Positions 40,101-55,100 of a stretch of 64,000 nt of DNA are shown here, piece after piece. Under the pieces are notes generated by a model. That model made no database searches and was not told the DNA's origin. It was given only the letters and a program-made list of their open reading frames with translations. Numbering within the stretch: position 1 is the stretch's first letter; every line of letters begins with the position of its first letter. The translations under genes and the position numbers were made by a program. The stretch comes from Lamellibrachia columna (lineage: Eukaryota > Annelida > Polychaeta > Sabellida > Siboglinidae), in contig OY759262.1 in assembly GCA_963662155.1 (NCBI GenBank), forward strand, positions 54,331,490-54,395,489, read 5' to 3'.

Positions 40101-43100
40101 GAATCTTGACTATTTAATGTACTATACAGTGTTGTGTCATCTGCATATATTATTGATTTGAAAACAGTACTCGCAAATACGATGTCATTTATTTATTTAA
40201 ATAATAAATAAGAGGGGCCGTAGGATTGACCCCTGTGGAACTCCGGTAGTGACATAACCTATGTCAGATTTTACGTTGTCATATTCCACATACTGTGTAT
40301 GTTTAGATAGATAACTTTTTAATAATTGCAAAGCTGTTGCATTTAGACCTAGTATTTTAATTTATATAACAGGATTACATGATCAAGTGTATCGAAAGCT
40401 TTGGATAAGTTAAGGTAAATGTTTATTGGGGATTCTCCTTTATCCATGCTCTGCAGTGTCCTGTCAATCAGTTCAAGAGCAGCAAGTTCAGTGGAGTTCT
40501 GTTTCCTGAAGCCGTATTGGCTGTTATAATATAGCTGATTAGAATGAAATTGGTCATGAAGTTGATTAAAGATAATGCGTTAAAAAATTTTTTGAGATGG
40601 CAGGTAAGATCGATATGGGTCTGTAATTGTTGAGAATGGTACTGTCGTCTTTTTATGAAGTGGTATAATTTTTGCAAGTTTCAATTTGTCTGGAAATATG
40701 CAAGTTGCTAACATTTGATTAATCATTAAAGTAATTGGTTTACATATTTCCGTCTTTATTGTTTTCAAAAGCTTAACTGAAATATCATCAATACTGCAAC
40801 TTAGTTTAGGCTGTAGCATATCAATTGTTTTACAGACAGTTTCTTCGTCAACTGATTTAAATTGAAAGGCATGCATACTTGGATTTTTTAGATAGTTGTT
40901 GTAGGTAGTGTTTACCTTTTTTTTTATTTGCTAATTTCAAACCAATGCTTGTGAAGAAGTCGTTAAATTTGTTTGCAATAACACGTTTGTCAGTTACCGT
41001 AAGTCCATCAATATTAAAAGATTCGGGTAATTGTTTTCGCTGACTGGTTTTGTCAATAATCTCGTTGACTCTTGACCATGTTTTTCTTTATGTTATTTCT
41101 ACATTTCTCAAAACTGGATTGATAAAAAAAAATTCTCGCAAGGTTAATGCTTTTCTTAAGTATAATGTTGTAGTTGCATAGGTTGTTTTTAAGACCGTCG
41201 TAGAGTATTAATTCAACTGGCATTTGTTTAAGTCGTTTGTACATTTTATTTCTAATAGAGATCGATCTCACTATAGCACTAGTAACCCAGTTTGATTTTT
41301 TATGTCTATGTTTGTTATATATTTTTTTAGGTAAATATGCATCTTTACACCGTTGGATAACATTATCTAGAGTGGTATAATTGTCATTTAGATCAGATAT
41401 TCGATCACTGTTTAATTTCTGAATTATGTTGGATGAAGCGATAGCCCTTTTAAAATTGATAATAGAGTTTAAATCATATAAATTTGATTTGATAAATTTA
41501 GGCAAATATTTATGAAAATGTATGAGGTCAATGATGATGAAGTATGGCTGATGATCAGAAATACAGTTTGTTAAGATACCCATTGGATATTTGTCCAGAT
41601 TTCCTGAAAGTTTGCATAGCAAATTATCCAGAAGAGTACAATTTTGTGCAGAAAATCTAGTTGGCAGCGTAATTACTGGATAGAAACCCTGCGCAAGGAC
41701 AGTATCTAAATATTCACAGAATAATGGTTTTTCGTTAATTTTTAGTAAGTTTATATTTTTGTCACCGGCAATAACTACTTCACATTTGGACTTTTGAAAT
41801 GATTTCAAAATAATAGTGAATTCATCTATAAAAGTGCGGTAATTTTCGTTTATATCTCTGGGTGGTCGGTAAACATTTCCAAGTACTACTTTTTTCAGTG
41901 ATTTGTTTCCAGATACTTCAACAAATTGACTTTCCCATATTTCAGAGTATTTATGCAGAGATAATAATTTGTAGTTATATTTGTCACTAAGGTATATAGC
42001 AAGACCTCCGTGTGTTGTGCAGATTTTGCCTTGTGAAATCAAGTTATAACCATCTAATTTTAACAAGGATGTATCAGACTTATCGGACAACCAAATTTTT
42101 GCATTGAGACTTTGACAATTAAGGCCTAAAATTTTGAAAGTGTTGCATTTCATTTTGAGTTGATCAATTAATTCATCATCATTTGATTGTTATGAGTTCT
42201 CCATCCAAGGAATCACTGTTGTCATTGTTTAACACATGATTTAGAGAATTTGCTCGTAAACTTACAAAATTGCTCAGGAAATGCTCATCGTTCAACATTT
42301 TTCGGCATATCATTTTTAAACCTGTAATGCTGTAACATTAACCTATAGCACGGTGTTGTATTTTTAACTTTGCCTTTCATACATAATATTTAATTTTTAC
42401 TTTCATTTGAAAGAACACAAGTAAATAATTTAATAGTTATATGACGTATGTCGAATATACACAGTGTCACATATACAATGCATAATACAGTAATTTAAAA
42501 AACAAATAGGTATATAAAAAATTCAGCTTGTGTGATATCTTACACACACTGAAAGAATAGTCAAGGTGGCATAAGCCAGGTGCAACAGGGAAAACAAAGA
42601 AGATGGAGTTTGTCAGCTCCGTGCATGTTTCAGAACAGTAGCAAGGGTAGGATTGGCTAAGTGATGTGAATATGTAGAAAATTATAAATATCACAAATGG
42701 TTGAGGGAAGTTCAAGTTATGTGGAGGTGTAATGGTAGGAAGAAAGAAAATGGGGTGTGTTGATCCCATACAATACGTGAATATGATTTAGTGCAACTAA
42801 CAGGAGGAAAATCACAAGCCTCGTGAAGGCCATGAAACATTTACACAGATGCAGTGACTGACAGTAAAAAAATATATATATATATATAGTGGACAATGTC
42901 CACTATATATATATATATTTTTTACTGTCAGTTGTGTCATGTCACATGACACAACAGACATGACACAACAAACATCACATGACAGACATCACACAACAGT
43001 GACACATATGTGACACAACAGTGACACAGAGATGACACAACAATGACACAGACATCAAGCCTTCCCACCTCCAGGTCGGAGTCACTGAACTCATACGGGA

Positions 43101-46100
43101 TGTTCCAGCCGAGACGGCTGTATTTCTTCCTCTCGTGGATGACAGCGTTGAAGAAGCACAGCCCAAAGAGCAGGGTGCGCCACTCTGGGTGATCAGGACA
43201 CGACTCCTCGTACAACTTCTGGGTGATTGCCCCTGACCCTCCACCCCCAAAGGATCTCAGCAGGTTTGCCTTGAGCCCCTGGGGTGGCTCCACTGTCATC
43301 TGGAAGAAAAACAATCAGATGAGCTAATCTTAAAAATTCCCTCCTCAATTGATTTAGCCCATCAGAAATCAGGTTTGTGGATGTTCAAATCTGAAGTGCG
43401 TGAATAGTTGAAGAAACACGCCCAGTCAGTTAAATAAATGAGAGCATACTTTAGCTAAAATCATCGAAACAACTGAATTTGATCTTAGTTCGGCAAAATT
43501 TATAATAGCCTTATGTTATAGTATATAAAGTTAGGCCACTGTGCCATTTTTTAGGCAAACTCCAGTCAAATATAATTTAACAGTTTGTCCATTGATTTCA
43601 CCAAAATGAAACAAAAAATTTGCAAAAACAAGTCAGCGTGTTGAAGTCGATATTATATAGGTTCAATGTTTTGTGAACTGATTCTGAAACGTGACGACCA
43701 AACATTTGAATTGAGGGTGAACTTTTAACTAAATTCTACTCACTAAGATTAGCTCGAAATGTGAGAACTCCTCCTTTTTGATCAATTGAAATTTTAGAAG
43801 GACAACAAACTTGGAGGTATAATTTCAAACAGGCTGTTAAAACGAACAAACAAACATAAATAATCTGTTCGGAAAACTTACTAAAATGATCAAATAAACC
43901 TCACAATCAACTGATTATAAGTGCATAAATAAAACATAGATAAATCATATATATATATGTATATCATACTAAAATGCACTATACATTATAGGCTGTTGCT
44001 ACAGGTCTGAACTTGGATGTAGTGCAAAATTGCTAGTGGTCAGGCACTTCATGTTCGTATGCACAATGAGAACCTGCTGGTAAAAATAGCAGCAGCTAAA
44101 GTTCCGTCACTGCCAGACAATGTATGAATCAGCTATGTTAGTATAGGTCCAACACTATAACATTGCAGCACTAACTGCTGCACATCTCACGTAGTCGAAA
44201 ATAGGCCTATGACTTTGAAAGTTCAAGGAATATGTTTATTGGCATATTAGAACATATTAGAACATATTAGAACATCATTGTTGTCTATTTGAGCAATTAT
44301 TTGTATGTTCAAGCACAGTTATGTATAAAACCGTACTCATTGTCAATCATCAAAGTATGGAGTCTGGGATATAACTGTCTGCCTACAGATGTCTCTAATA
44401 CTTTGAGATCATTGGAAGAAGAAACAACACCTAGCTATACTGTTCAAATAATGGTAAATATTCTGGCATTTAGCACCTGGTTTATTAATGATTTGTTGAC
44501 CGTCTGCGTGCGCACATTATATGCCACAGGGAATATGCACACACGCTTACTGCACATACAAAGCAGAAAGAGTTCTGGACCTATAGCTGTACAGGTGTGC
44601 TTACGGGTCTGCAGCGCTAGTCACTTCATACATTATAATGTCATCAATGGTGAAATCATAGACTACAAATGAATAACTGGTATGTGAAATAATTTGTTGT
44701 GATTGGTATCTTATAATGAGCCAAAGACATACTGTGTGCATAACACAAAGTGTATGTCTTGCAGGACATGTGTGGCTCAAATGTTGTACACAATACTGAG
44801 TATACATCTTTTAGATTGCTGTAAAGGTCATGGATTATTCTGTGTGGGATCATCAGTGTGACGTTGACTCTGTGTTGGTTTGGGTGCTAATGTTAGAATA
44901 CACGTAAACCTGTCAATTACACTAGATGTGCACCTGGAGTCTCTCTAATCTAATCTATCCATATCCTCCTTCCACATAGTTTGCTTTTATTTATGGGTTG
45001 GTGGGCGCTGGTCTCAAACATGGGAAGAATTTTATTATAGAGAGAACTATTTCCAGGTGATTGAGAATGCATTGACCAATTACTTATAGAACGCTTTATA
45101 GTTATATTGTCAGTGACATTGACCAATTACTTATAGAACGCTTTATAGTTATATTGTCAGTGACATTGACCAATTACTTATAGAACGCTTTATAGTTATA
45201 TTGTCAGTGACATGCTTTATCTCTTATTATCTCTTAGTGCATTTTATTTTATTACTTTATTCATTTTAAAGCAGCTTCGTTTTCATATGACCAATTTTAA
45301 ATACCTCTTCTATTTCTGTCTTAGTATTATTTAGCCACTACTTTATTTTATATAAGTTTTTCTTTACAAATTTATATTTAAATTTGGTATCCTATTTTTA
45401 CTATATGTAGTAACTTGGGTACAATATAATTTACAAATATAATTCTTACATATATGTATTCATAATTATTATATTGTTTTATAAATGTTATCATAATAAT
45501 TTATTTGATCAATCTTGTATATTTAGTACCTCTGAACAGATATTATATTCGGATATACAGCATTATAAAATAAAGGTGATTATTATTATTATAGTATTGT
45601 TGTGGTGAATACAGATTAACCATGAATGCAGTTCAATGCACATTATTTAGACTATCTGCACCACATAATGATATATCAGCTATCTAGTATCATTTGGAAA
45701 AGTCTACCTATATAGACAATTAATATTCGAGGGTATCTTTGTCTATGTAAATTAATAAAAAAAGTTTTATAACAGAGTAAGTTAGACAGGGTGGCTCCAA
45801 TGATATGCAACAGCTTGGTTTGGTCTTGCTAGAAATATTCCTGGACCCATGCCAACAGTTATTCTAATAAGATACTATTACACTACTAATGTATACTGCT
45901 CTGATTATTGTTTAAGTTGATCCATAATTATAGTGCTCCACTGAAAAATAGAAGATTGTATATTACTCCTGTATGCATTTAGTTTTTGACCTTCAGCAAT
46001 ATAATTCTATGCAACTATTAAATAACAACCTGGCGCTCGAGAACCTGTGCATTAGCAGATATCTAAATTGGTGCAAGTTTTGAAAAGTATACACAGTCAT

Positions 46101-49100
46101 GATGATTCAGAATGTACCTGAACATGGAAATGGCTCTTTCAACGGCGCCTGCTGAACAGCTGTCATAGATAGAAATGATGCCAGTGACCTGACCTAGATA
46201 ACTGTACCTGAGCATGGAAATGGCTCTTTCAACAACGCCTGCTGAACAGCTGTCATAAATATAAATTATGCCAGTGACCTGTGAACTGACCTAGATAACT
46301 CACAGCCTGTGACAGACAGTAAATAGAATCCATTGTGCGCGCTGATAGTGGGGCTGCATTTTGGCCCTGACCACCTGATAACGAAACAGAATCAACTGAC
46401 TGTTTCTGCAGGGGCCAGTGAGTCACTGTGTTATGTGTATTGGTTATATTTACTGCACGGGAACTGGCCATTCTGAACTTCTGTCAGTGAGTTATAAAAC
46501 TTGGGAAGTTGTCTCAGCGTCAGAGGTTGCCAGCTCTGGCCTCAAGCGGTGCACAAAGGGCAGACGACCCGCTTTTGACAAGGTAAATGTGCCAAGCACA
46601 GCTACTGGCATGCATGCCTATGGTAACTCAGTCTAAGTTTGGCTGATAAAATATTGATTGGGTTCCAAAGAAGCTACATGTGCTAGTTATATCAACATAT
46701 ACTAATTGCAATAAACTATATCTCTACTGTTCTTCTAGCCTGGGACGGGCAGTGCAAGAAATGAATCGCCATTCACGGTGCTGAATTTATTTAAGGGTCT
46801 ACAGTTGTGTAAGAACAGTATTTCCGGCCGTCAGGGTTTATCTGGAAACTGATCAGAATAACTAGTTTGGAGACTATTTGGAGTGCATTTTAACTGGAGC
46901 CGTAGAGTAGAGACTAGAGTGTTTTTTCATAGAATTAAAACTTGACTCCTCAGGCTCAGCTCTGTGGACCAGGCTCTAATAATTTGATCTCAAATATGTT
47001 TTTTCCAGTTGTTTTCCACAGGTTGGTCAACATTTTATATTTCCAGCGTCAAGCTTTTTGGTTTTTCTGCAATGTTAAGCTAATGTTATTTTGAGGGGAA
47101 TCAATGTAAACAATGTGCAGGTTGATGGGCTGTATCAAAACCCTGAAATGACTGAAATTTGTTTGGGTAGTAGGAAACTTGTCATAAAATGTTTTCACTG
47201 TCACCATCCACACCACAACTGTGAGTTCAGGACTACCTCGTTAATGGGGCTGTATATGTCATAGCTGACTGTCAGTGCCCACTAGAGTCCAGTTAGGGAA
47301 TAATTAATATACTGTTGTTTTACCAGCCAGATAACATCAGGAGTGCTGGAGGCACCAGTGATGTAATATGGCCGGTGACACTTCAGTGACATCAACAAAC
47401 AGTATGTTATTCCCGTTATATAATTATTAATTAACACTTGAGCATACTTCTATTTCCTACATTTATAGATATGCTGCTGGGCCAGTTTCACAAAGTATTC
47501 GTACTGTACAAAGGAACTGATGCGGACGTTTGATGCGGATTACATAAATCACAACAATTGCAGAAAACATGCAGAGCGTTCAAACATGTATGTCAATGCT
47601 GAGTTTTTTGCCAACACATGTACTCGGCCGCATTTGAAATGATTCGTACGTCAGATGGATTCTCAGAACAAGGCAGTCGTGGGTTATCTGGGTTGATAGA
47701 TATCATGGTAAAATGCTCTAGACCAATCAGGTAGTCTTGTTAGTGTGATATATCCATTCAGATAATGCACGGCAGCCTCATTCTGAGAATCCTATGTTAA
47801 ACATACATTTGTGAGTGACAAGTGGATATGTCAGCACGTCTAGCCGTTGTATAAGAAACAATAAATGCCATTTTTAAATCTACCTTCATAACTGGTTGAC
47901 ATAAAATAATTTGTTTATCATGGTTAATTTAAAGGACAAAAAGTGTCAAGGAGAAATATTGTCTAGACTCTAGTAAAAAACAGTAATAAATGCTATTTTA
48001 AAATCCACCTTTATAACAAAATGGCATTTATTACTATTACACTGTACAAGAAGCTACAGGAGAACCAGGTGGTCTCACCACCAGCCACGGGCTCAGTGGT
48101 GATATATGGGATGTTTTGATAGAACAGTCATGTTGCACCCCAGGCTACATGCCAAGTGTTAGGCAACAAGTCAGTGCCGGGCATAAACACAACTTGTGCA
48201 GGTGGCAGCAATTCATATCTGGTCTGTCATATGATATATATCATCAGCAGACATGTGGGTGCCTCGACTCTGCCTCTAAACAGGTCTGCAGTTTGGTTGT
48301 CGCAAACATCTGTTATCTAACTTACTCTAAAAATAAACTGATATGTAATTGATTTCTTTATAATGTTTGCATCCACATAACAAAATGGTATTTGTTGTAA
48401 CCTCGTATTGCAGAAATGCTTTGTAAATTAGCAGCATAGCTGCAGTGTAGACCTTACATAACAGTTATTGTGCTTCTTAGTCACTAGATTCATTGCACTG
48501 TCCACAAGCCAATAGCTTCCTTCTCTACCCAGTACTTGGACTTCTTGTCATATATGGAGGTTTTGTTTTGGATGACAATCTTATTAAAAAAAATTCTTTT
48601 GGTGACAAGTGACTACTTCTACAAACTGTCAATGACACATCTTTATCACAGCAAAAGTCCCCCCCCCCCCCACAGACACAATCCCCCCCAAATCCTCCTC
48701 CTCACACATGTTGTAATGCTTATTTGTTATCATGTTTTTTATAATATTATATAGAACTAAACATTATTTTATTGATAAATTTATTATGTATTGCCTTATA
48801 ATTTTTTACTGGACCATAAGATTAGGAAACGAAAAAACCTATAAACAGTTCATATACCTAAAATCTGAATTTTTCAACAGAAACATTCACTCCTCATAAA
48901 CCCCTCAAGGACCAAAACCCCTCACAGTCGTTATTATTTATACTTTAATAGCATTGCAACAACATACTTTTTTGCAATTTGTTTATTTAAAATTAAGTCA
49001 TATACATATTCGCACTTCGTCTGTACTGAATAGAAGAAATTATAATGATTTAGCTAATTGTGTAGCTAAGGTGAGTGATCCCCAAACTTGCTATATCTAA

Positions 49101-52100
49101 ACTCGGTATGATCACATCACAACATGTCATTTGCTGAATTAACTTTATGTTAAGAAAATCAGCTGCCCATATATGCTGAGAGTCTCCATGAAATGCAATC
49201 AGTGAAGTTCACATAGCCATTTGAAATCCTAATTATTTTGTTTGCAACCAACCTCAGACATTAACTCAAGTCTGCTCACAAAATGACTGTTATCATGTCT
49301 CACAAACAACTCATACCAGTACATTAGTAATGTTCACTCATAAAGAGCTTCATCCAAATGCACCTATCCTATCTAAAAAGGTGAGGGGTTAAGTTATGAG
49401 AGGTTGTGTAATATCTGTCTAGGTGGCTTCAAAAGCCATGGTGGTGTTTTGTCTACTGAGGCGTATATTATATACAGTGGATACCACTACCCAAATGTAA
49501 TAATCTTTGTAGCATCTCAGTCATCGACACGGAGGTACATTTACGCACAAACTTTTTCCTAGTTGCCATTTAGGTGGGGGCAGGGTTGGGTTTCTGACAG
49601 TTAGAAATGCATTTCTGATGAGACAATGTCAGAAACTGTCAGAAGCTACTTTTTGACAGGTTTCTGATGTCAGAAACTGTCACTATCTAATCTTTCTCAT
49701 GGATTTATGGATATTGCTAATTATATGGCATATGAATAGAGAAAGTATATACATTATTCATGCATAGAATGAACAACAAAATGTTATTTTAATTAACATT
49801 TTCAATTAACCACATTCATTTATTAATAGTCCTGCTCTGGGTAAAAGTTGCTAATATATTCACAATTTACCATCTTGTGTTAATATGACAATCTCTACAC
49901 AACAATTTAGCTGTTATTAGCACTTTATGCACACGCTTACAATTTACATTAACATCCATCTCAGAGTTGCTAACATAATTTGTCACAATTTAACAATACA
50001 TTTGTATTGCTTAATCTTAACTCCAAGAACTTCACAACAAAGAAACCCTTGTCTAGCCTTTCATTGCCTTCCCAATTGTCATTTACACCTGTCCACAGTC
50101 CTAACTCGGTTCAATGATGTCCTCTCCAGTGTTATTGCTGGTATGCACTTACACCCCAGCCAGTTTCCTTCCTGGTTTCCCATTTGTTACTGACACCTGT
50201 CCTGTTGTTTTATAAGCTAGCTGCCTAGTGAAACCATGGTGCCACAAGTATTTATGTAATCATTGCTGTGTGCTAACAAACCAAGCAAATTCTAACACAA
50301 TAATACACAGAGAAAAAGTTATAAGTGCATATGAATGGTGACAGGATAATAATGCATTAATACATTGGTTTTAAATTACAGTCTACACATGAAAAAAAAT
50401 GTATGATGCTTTATAGTTATATGTCAGAAAGTGTTACGTCAGAAAGGTATTACGTCAGAAAGGTAGTGCATCAGAAAGGTATTTCCGATGAGGCGGCATA
50501 TACCGTGGTATTTATCATTTCGCCAGAAACGAAAAAACCCTCCATAATACAAACTTGGCTTAATTGTCGTTTTCTATTTAAATTATTATGTACAATCAAT
50601 CTGAAGCATTCAGAGTGAGCTCATTCACACAAAGCCTGTCAGTAACTTCTGTGATGAATACATATCACACCTCAGTAAATGCACAATGCACATAAAGCCA
50701 ATGCACATAAATGCACACAATGCACATAAAGCCAATGCACATAAAGCCAATGCACATAAAGCCAATGCACATAAAAAGAATGTATACACAAACTGAGAAA
50801 ATGGACTTCCAGGATTGCAGTTATCTAAATGGGAGTGAAAGGATGAGTTGCATTGTTGAGCACAAATGAAAGCAGTTAATACTCTCTCACAAGCTCAAAG
50901 GGAAATATATAGATTCCAATTTGACACCATTCTGCTTAGTCCTTTAATCATTTGTCACACTAAGCTGTACATTTGTCACACTAAGCTGTACATTTGTCAC
51001 ACTAAGCTGTACAAACAAATATATTTCAATGGGAAGTAAAATCACTTGACAAGTTTACTATAAAAACTTTCTTTTTATTCTTTTTTTTCTGGGGGGCTTT
51101 TTCCCAGGAGGGCTTTTTCTGGGGGAGGCTTAATTCCGTATTTCCTTTTGTGCGTACACTGTTCCACTTAAGGACTCGTGTAATGTGTAATTGTGTATCA
51201 GCAAACATATTCTAGAGGAATATCTGTGTCAATAAGTTACATTTATATAATGGCTACTGTTGTTATAATATTATATTGTTGTTTCACAGGAACTGTATGC
51301 AGCGTCAATGACAACTCGAACCATGTCCAGCGGTGACCCAAACACTGGAAAATTTTGACCGTACTTGTGGTCAGTATTGTTCATCCACAATGTCTAGTGA
51401 GATACCACTGTCTGACAAGCTTAAGGATGAGCTACTCATGTGTGGAATTTGCTACAATCGCTACACGGCAAAGGTGCGACTTCCGAAACTTCTCACGTGT
51501 TCCCACACTTTCTGCGCACCATGCATCGAGTCGTATGCATCCGGTGACACAGGGACGGTGCCGACGTCCTTCGCGTGTCCGGTTTGTCGACAGGAAACAT
51601 GTCTCGACAAGGATGGGTCGGCCGGACTTCCCAATAACTTCTCCCTTATAAGTCTCATAGAGATCTTGCAAACACAACATGGCAGGAGTGCCACGAAACA
51701 GTCAACATCACCAAAATGTATTTCACCTCAACGTTCGATTTGCAGTGCCACATCACCAGATGGCAGCAATGTCAGCTCGCCCCGAGTTCTGTTTGAGTTA
51801 CCATCAGACGGCTCGGAACTGGAGAGTTCCCCAGACCGATATCAGCAGAGGTTACCGTGTAGGAATCTACCGACACCCCCAGGCAGGAGTTTGCCTACCT
51901 CACCTGATGCTTGCAGTGGAGGTGTAGTAGAATGTCAATGCGTGAAGAGGCCACCGGCGTTCAACCCTGACTATAGCAGTGACACTTCAGCAGGTAGATC
52001 AGTCAGTGTGAACAGAATTCCCCATTCACCGACATGTCCGCTGTTTACACAACACAAAATGGATGTGTCTGCAGAGCCAATCCCAAAACCACACTCAACA

Positions 52101-55100
52101 ACGTCGTTGTCTCCCATGCGGCCTATACGACCAGTCAAGTTACCCCGCGCCATAACTCCGCCTAAGCAAACCACTCGAGGTGTACCACACCCAAACAAAA
52201 CAAAGACCGATCCACCACAGTCAGCGATGACATCTCCCTTACGCAGGACCTTCCTCTCTGCATCCATGCCGTTCCGAAGCAGGGTACCCGTGAAGCCACC
52301 ACGTCGCAGTTTCCGCCGCTCGACCTCTGAGCTGGCGGCTTTGAAATGTGTATGTAAGATCGGCCACTACAGCGATAAGCCGATGACAGTGAATGCGTTC
52401 AAGAAGCCAACGAAGGTGGCCGTTTCTGACGATGGGGACATCGCCGTGGTGGACGGAGTATACATGGCGGTGCAGTTGTTTGCTAGCACCGGAGAGCATA
52501 TCTCCATGTTTACCGTGCCCGGCGCTTCCTCCGTGTGCTTCCTCGGTTCGGAGAAGGTTGTCATTGGGACGCACAGAGGCATCGAGATCTACACCTACGA
52601 TGGAACCCTCCTGACCAACATGAACCTTGAGTCTGTCGTCACGGTCAGCGTTTACAAATTCGGCTTCATTGTGTGTCAACCGAAGCAACTAACACTCTAC
52701 CGTGCCTCAATGACGATCTATCGGAGGATCAAACGCCGGCGTTACCACAGCATCTTCAGACGAAGCATTGCCTTCAAGAGCCTGTGTGACGTTACCATGA
52801 CGACGCAGCGCGATATCGCAGTTCTGGATGGCGGTTCGGGGAAAGTGTATGTGCTTGACCAAGATGGTTATGTGTTACTGTCCATGAACCCAAGACACGA
52901 GACGTGCGGGCAACTCTTATCTCCACACAGCGTCACTGTTGACAGCTGGAACTCTCTCTATGTGTCTGATACCAGCTCGAGACGCGTACTCAAGTTTTCG
53001 CCTCAGGGCATCTTCTCGAGGTGCGTTCTCAGTTTCGGTATGCACACAGTACCGACCGACCTGCAGGCCCGAGGTCTCGCCGCCTCGGGCGACCACCTGG
53101 TGGTCATTGTTGGCGGTGAACAATTCGCTGAAATTCGTGTGTACACTGTGTAATTTCTGCTTGGCTTGAAATGTCTGCTTTGTACATTATAGTGCCTGAT
53201 GCCAAAGATATTCTTTTGATCAGTGCATGCACTACTGCACTGTTTTATTCTATTGCACTGTGCGTAATACTTCACACTCGCTGTTATTTATATTTAGGCA
53301 TTGCGATACCTTTACATTATACATTTGTCTTGCTATGTCTATGCAATGTCTGTATCCAGCATTATATATTTTTATTATATATATACATATACATCATTGT
53401 AGAAACTTGTATCATGCCTGTAGAATTTTTGCAAAATGGCATTGTGATTTATATATATGTAATAGTTATGGAGATGTCGGTTAAAGAAATTGTATTTAAT
53501 ATGCAAGGAAATCACGCTAGCTCTAGTGTTTATGAATGCAACAGACAACATATGCAACGGACAATATTTATTCCACACGCCCTATCACTCAGCTGGACTG
53601 AGACTGTTGTGGTTTAAATTTGGCTTTAACTAGTTATTATGGGCATAGCTTTGTAAGTTATTGTGTTATACTGGTATTTTATTTAATAAATATATTTAAA
53701 TGAGTATATTCTATTTTTTATTATTCTGCACTAGTGCCACATCATGAAATATTTAATGGCTGTTCTTGTATGAAAGAACACAAAAGTAAATAATTGTTGA
53801 AAAGTTGAATTATAATTTATTACCAGTTCTTCAGACTCGTATCCAAGATTTCATCTGTGATGTCTGATCAACCAGGAAAATGCTTCCATTTACCTGTTGG
53901 CAGTTATATTGAATTTTTTTATTATTTCAGTTTACATTCTTATTTATTCATCTACAGCAAGTACAGCTGATAAACAGTTATCTCATAGATATGTCCATCT
54001 TGCTTATTCTATCTCATGGTCACAGTGTGTGAAATGTTGGGAGTAATTTTGTATATAATGTTATTTTACTGTGGCACAGAGCGACATATTATGTTGAGTT
54101 TTATATGTTACACTGATTGTCATAAAAAACCTGCTGCATTTAATTTATTGATAAATTACGGCGAAACAAATGTCATGGTTTTCGGCCTATGCACATATAA
54201 GAGTTACTAAGACATAACCATTTGTACAATTAAGTATATCACACCAGTGGTTTACTAGGAAAACCTTGTTGAACACACAATATCTTAATTCCATGGGCTG
54301 CATATAATATGTACGCACCTATTCCTAAACTTGCCAATAGGATATGGCCATGCTGTTTGTGTACAAACTCAACATATGTAACATATCTTGGCCATTGTTT
54401 AGTAAACTAGTTTTCTTTCTGGCAAGAGAACATGTTTGTTTGAGGCATTGGTTCTGTGTATGTTGGTGTCTCTTAATCCATCACTGTAGCTTAGGTTACC
54501 CCGATTTCATAGAACTGCACACGCACTGGTTAAGATGTCGGCCCTTGGTCATTCGGAGAAATGACTAAAATCGCCCACTTTCAGAACAAATTCTGTATTT
54601 GTATTTACCAGTATATGTTAATGACAAATGTGTGGCATCGTAAAAAAATAGTACAACAAAATATACTGTACAAAAAGTAACTATCAGAGTTTTGTAAAAA
54701 AAAAATTTCGGATAATATATTTTGTGTCAAAAATAGTTTAAAACACAGAACAAAGGACAATTTTTTTTACAATGTTTATTTACAGAAATCTCATCACAGA
54801 AACAATGAATAACGGGCATGCCATCCTGTGGCATAAATTATCGCCTGACATTGTTTTCACAAACTGTTGATAAGCGGCAGATACTGTACAAAAAAACTTC
54901 AAAAATTGCTACTGTGACAGTTAGACCCAGACGGCACCATACAAAATTGCTACTGTGACAGTTAGACCCAGACGGCACCATACAAAATTGCTACTGTGAC
55001 AGACCCAGACGGCACCATACAAAATTGCTACTGTGACAGTTAGACCCAGACGGCACCATACAAAATTGCTACTGTGACAGTTAGACCCAGACGGCACCAT

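Larger units (their letters stand above)
38804..42300 (-). mobile_element. LINE B: degraded relative of LINE A, ORF2 only
   Basis: Minus-strand remnant with homologues of LINE A motifs in order: the ORF2 start MLNDEHFLSNF (about 42297), GNVYRPPRDINENY and GDKNINLLKINEK (in 42153-41053), LQPKLSCSIDDIS (40876-40580), YADDTTLYSTLN (about 40140), then LNWKSHINKLANK (39994-39662). Frames are broken by several stops and frameshifts. The usual GDFN of the endonuclease reads GDKN. No ORF1 is visible, so it is probably 5'-truncated. It ends in a GAGGGA-type simple-repeat tail. It differs from LINE A throughout, so the two are different subfamilies. Confidence 0.85.
43800..51289 (-). other. Long dynein intron upstream part, mostly unannotated
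   Basis: Apart from the repeats listed separately (45068-45212, 46117-46307, 50690-50775, 50945-51012) I recognise no gene. ORFs of 60-130 codons here lack splice context or known motifs. Confidence 0.5.

Noticed and set aside
42467..42769. ORF upstream of LINE B as its ORF1
   Set aside because: Sequence is Ser/Phe/Tyr-rich with no coiled coil or RRM-like motif; unlike LINE A ORF1.
48116..48352. Cys-rich 78-codon ORF in the long dynein intron
   Set aside because: No signal peptide, known Cys pattern or splice support; could be chance.
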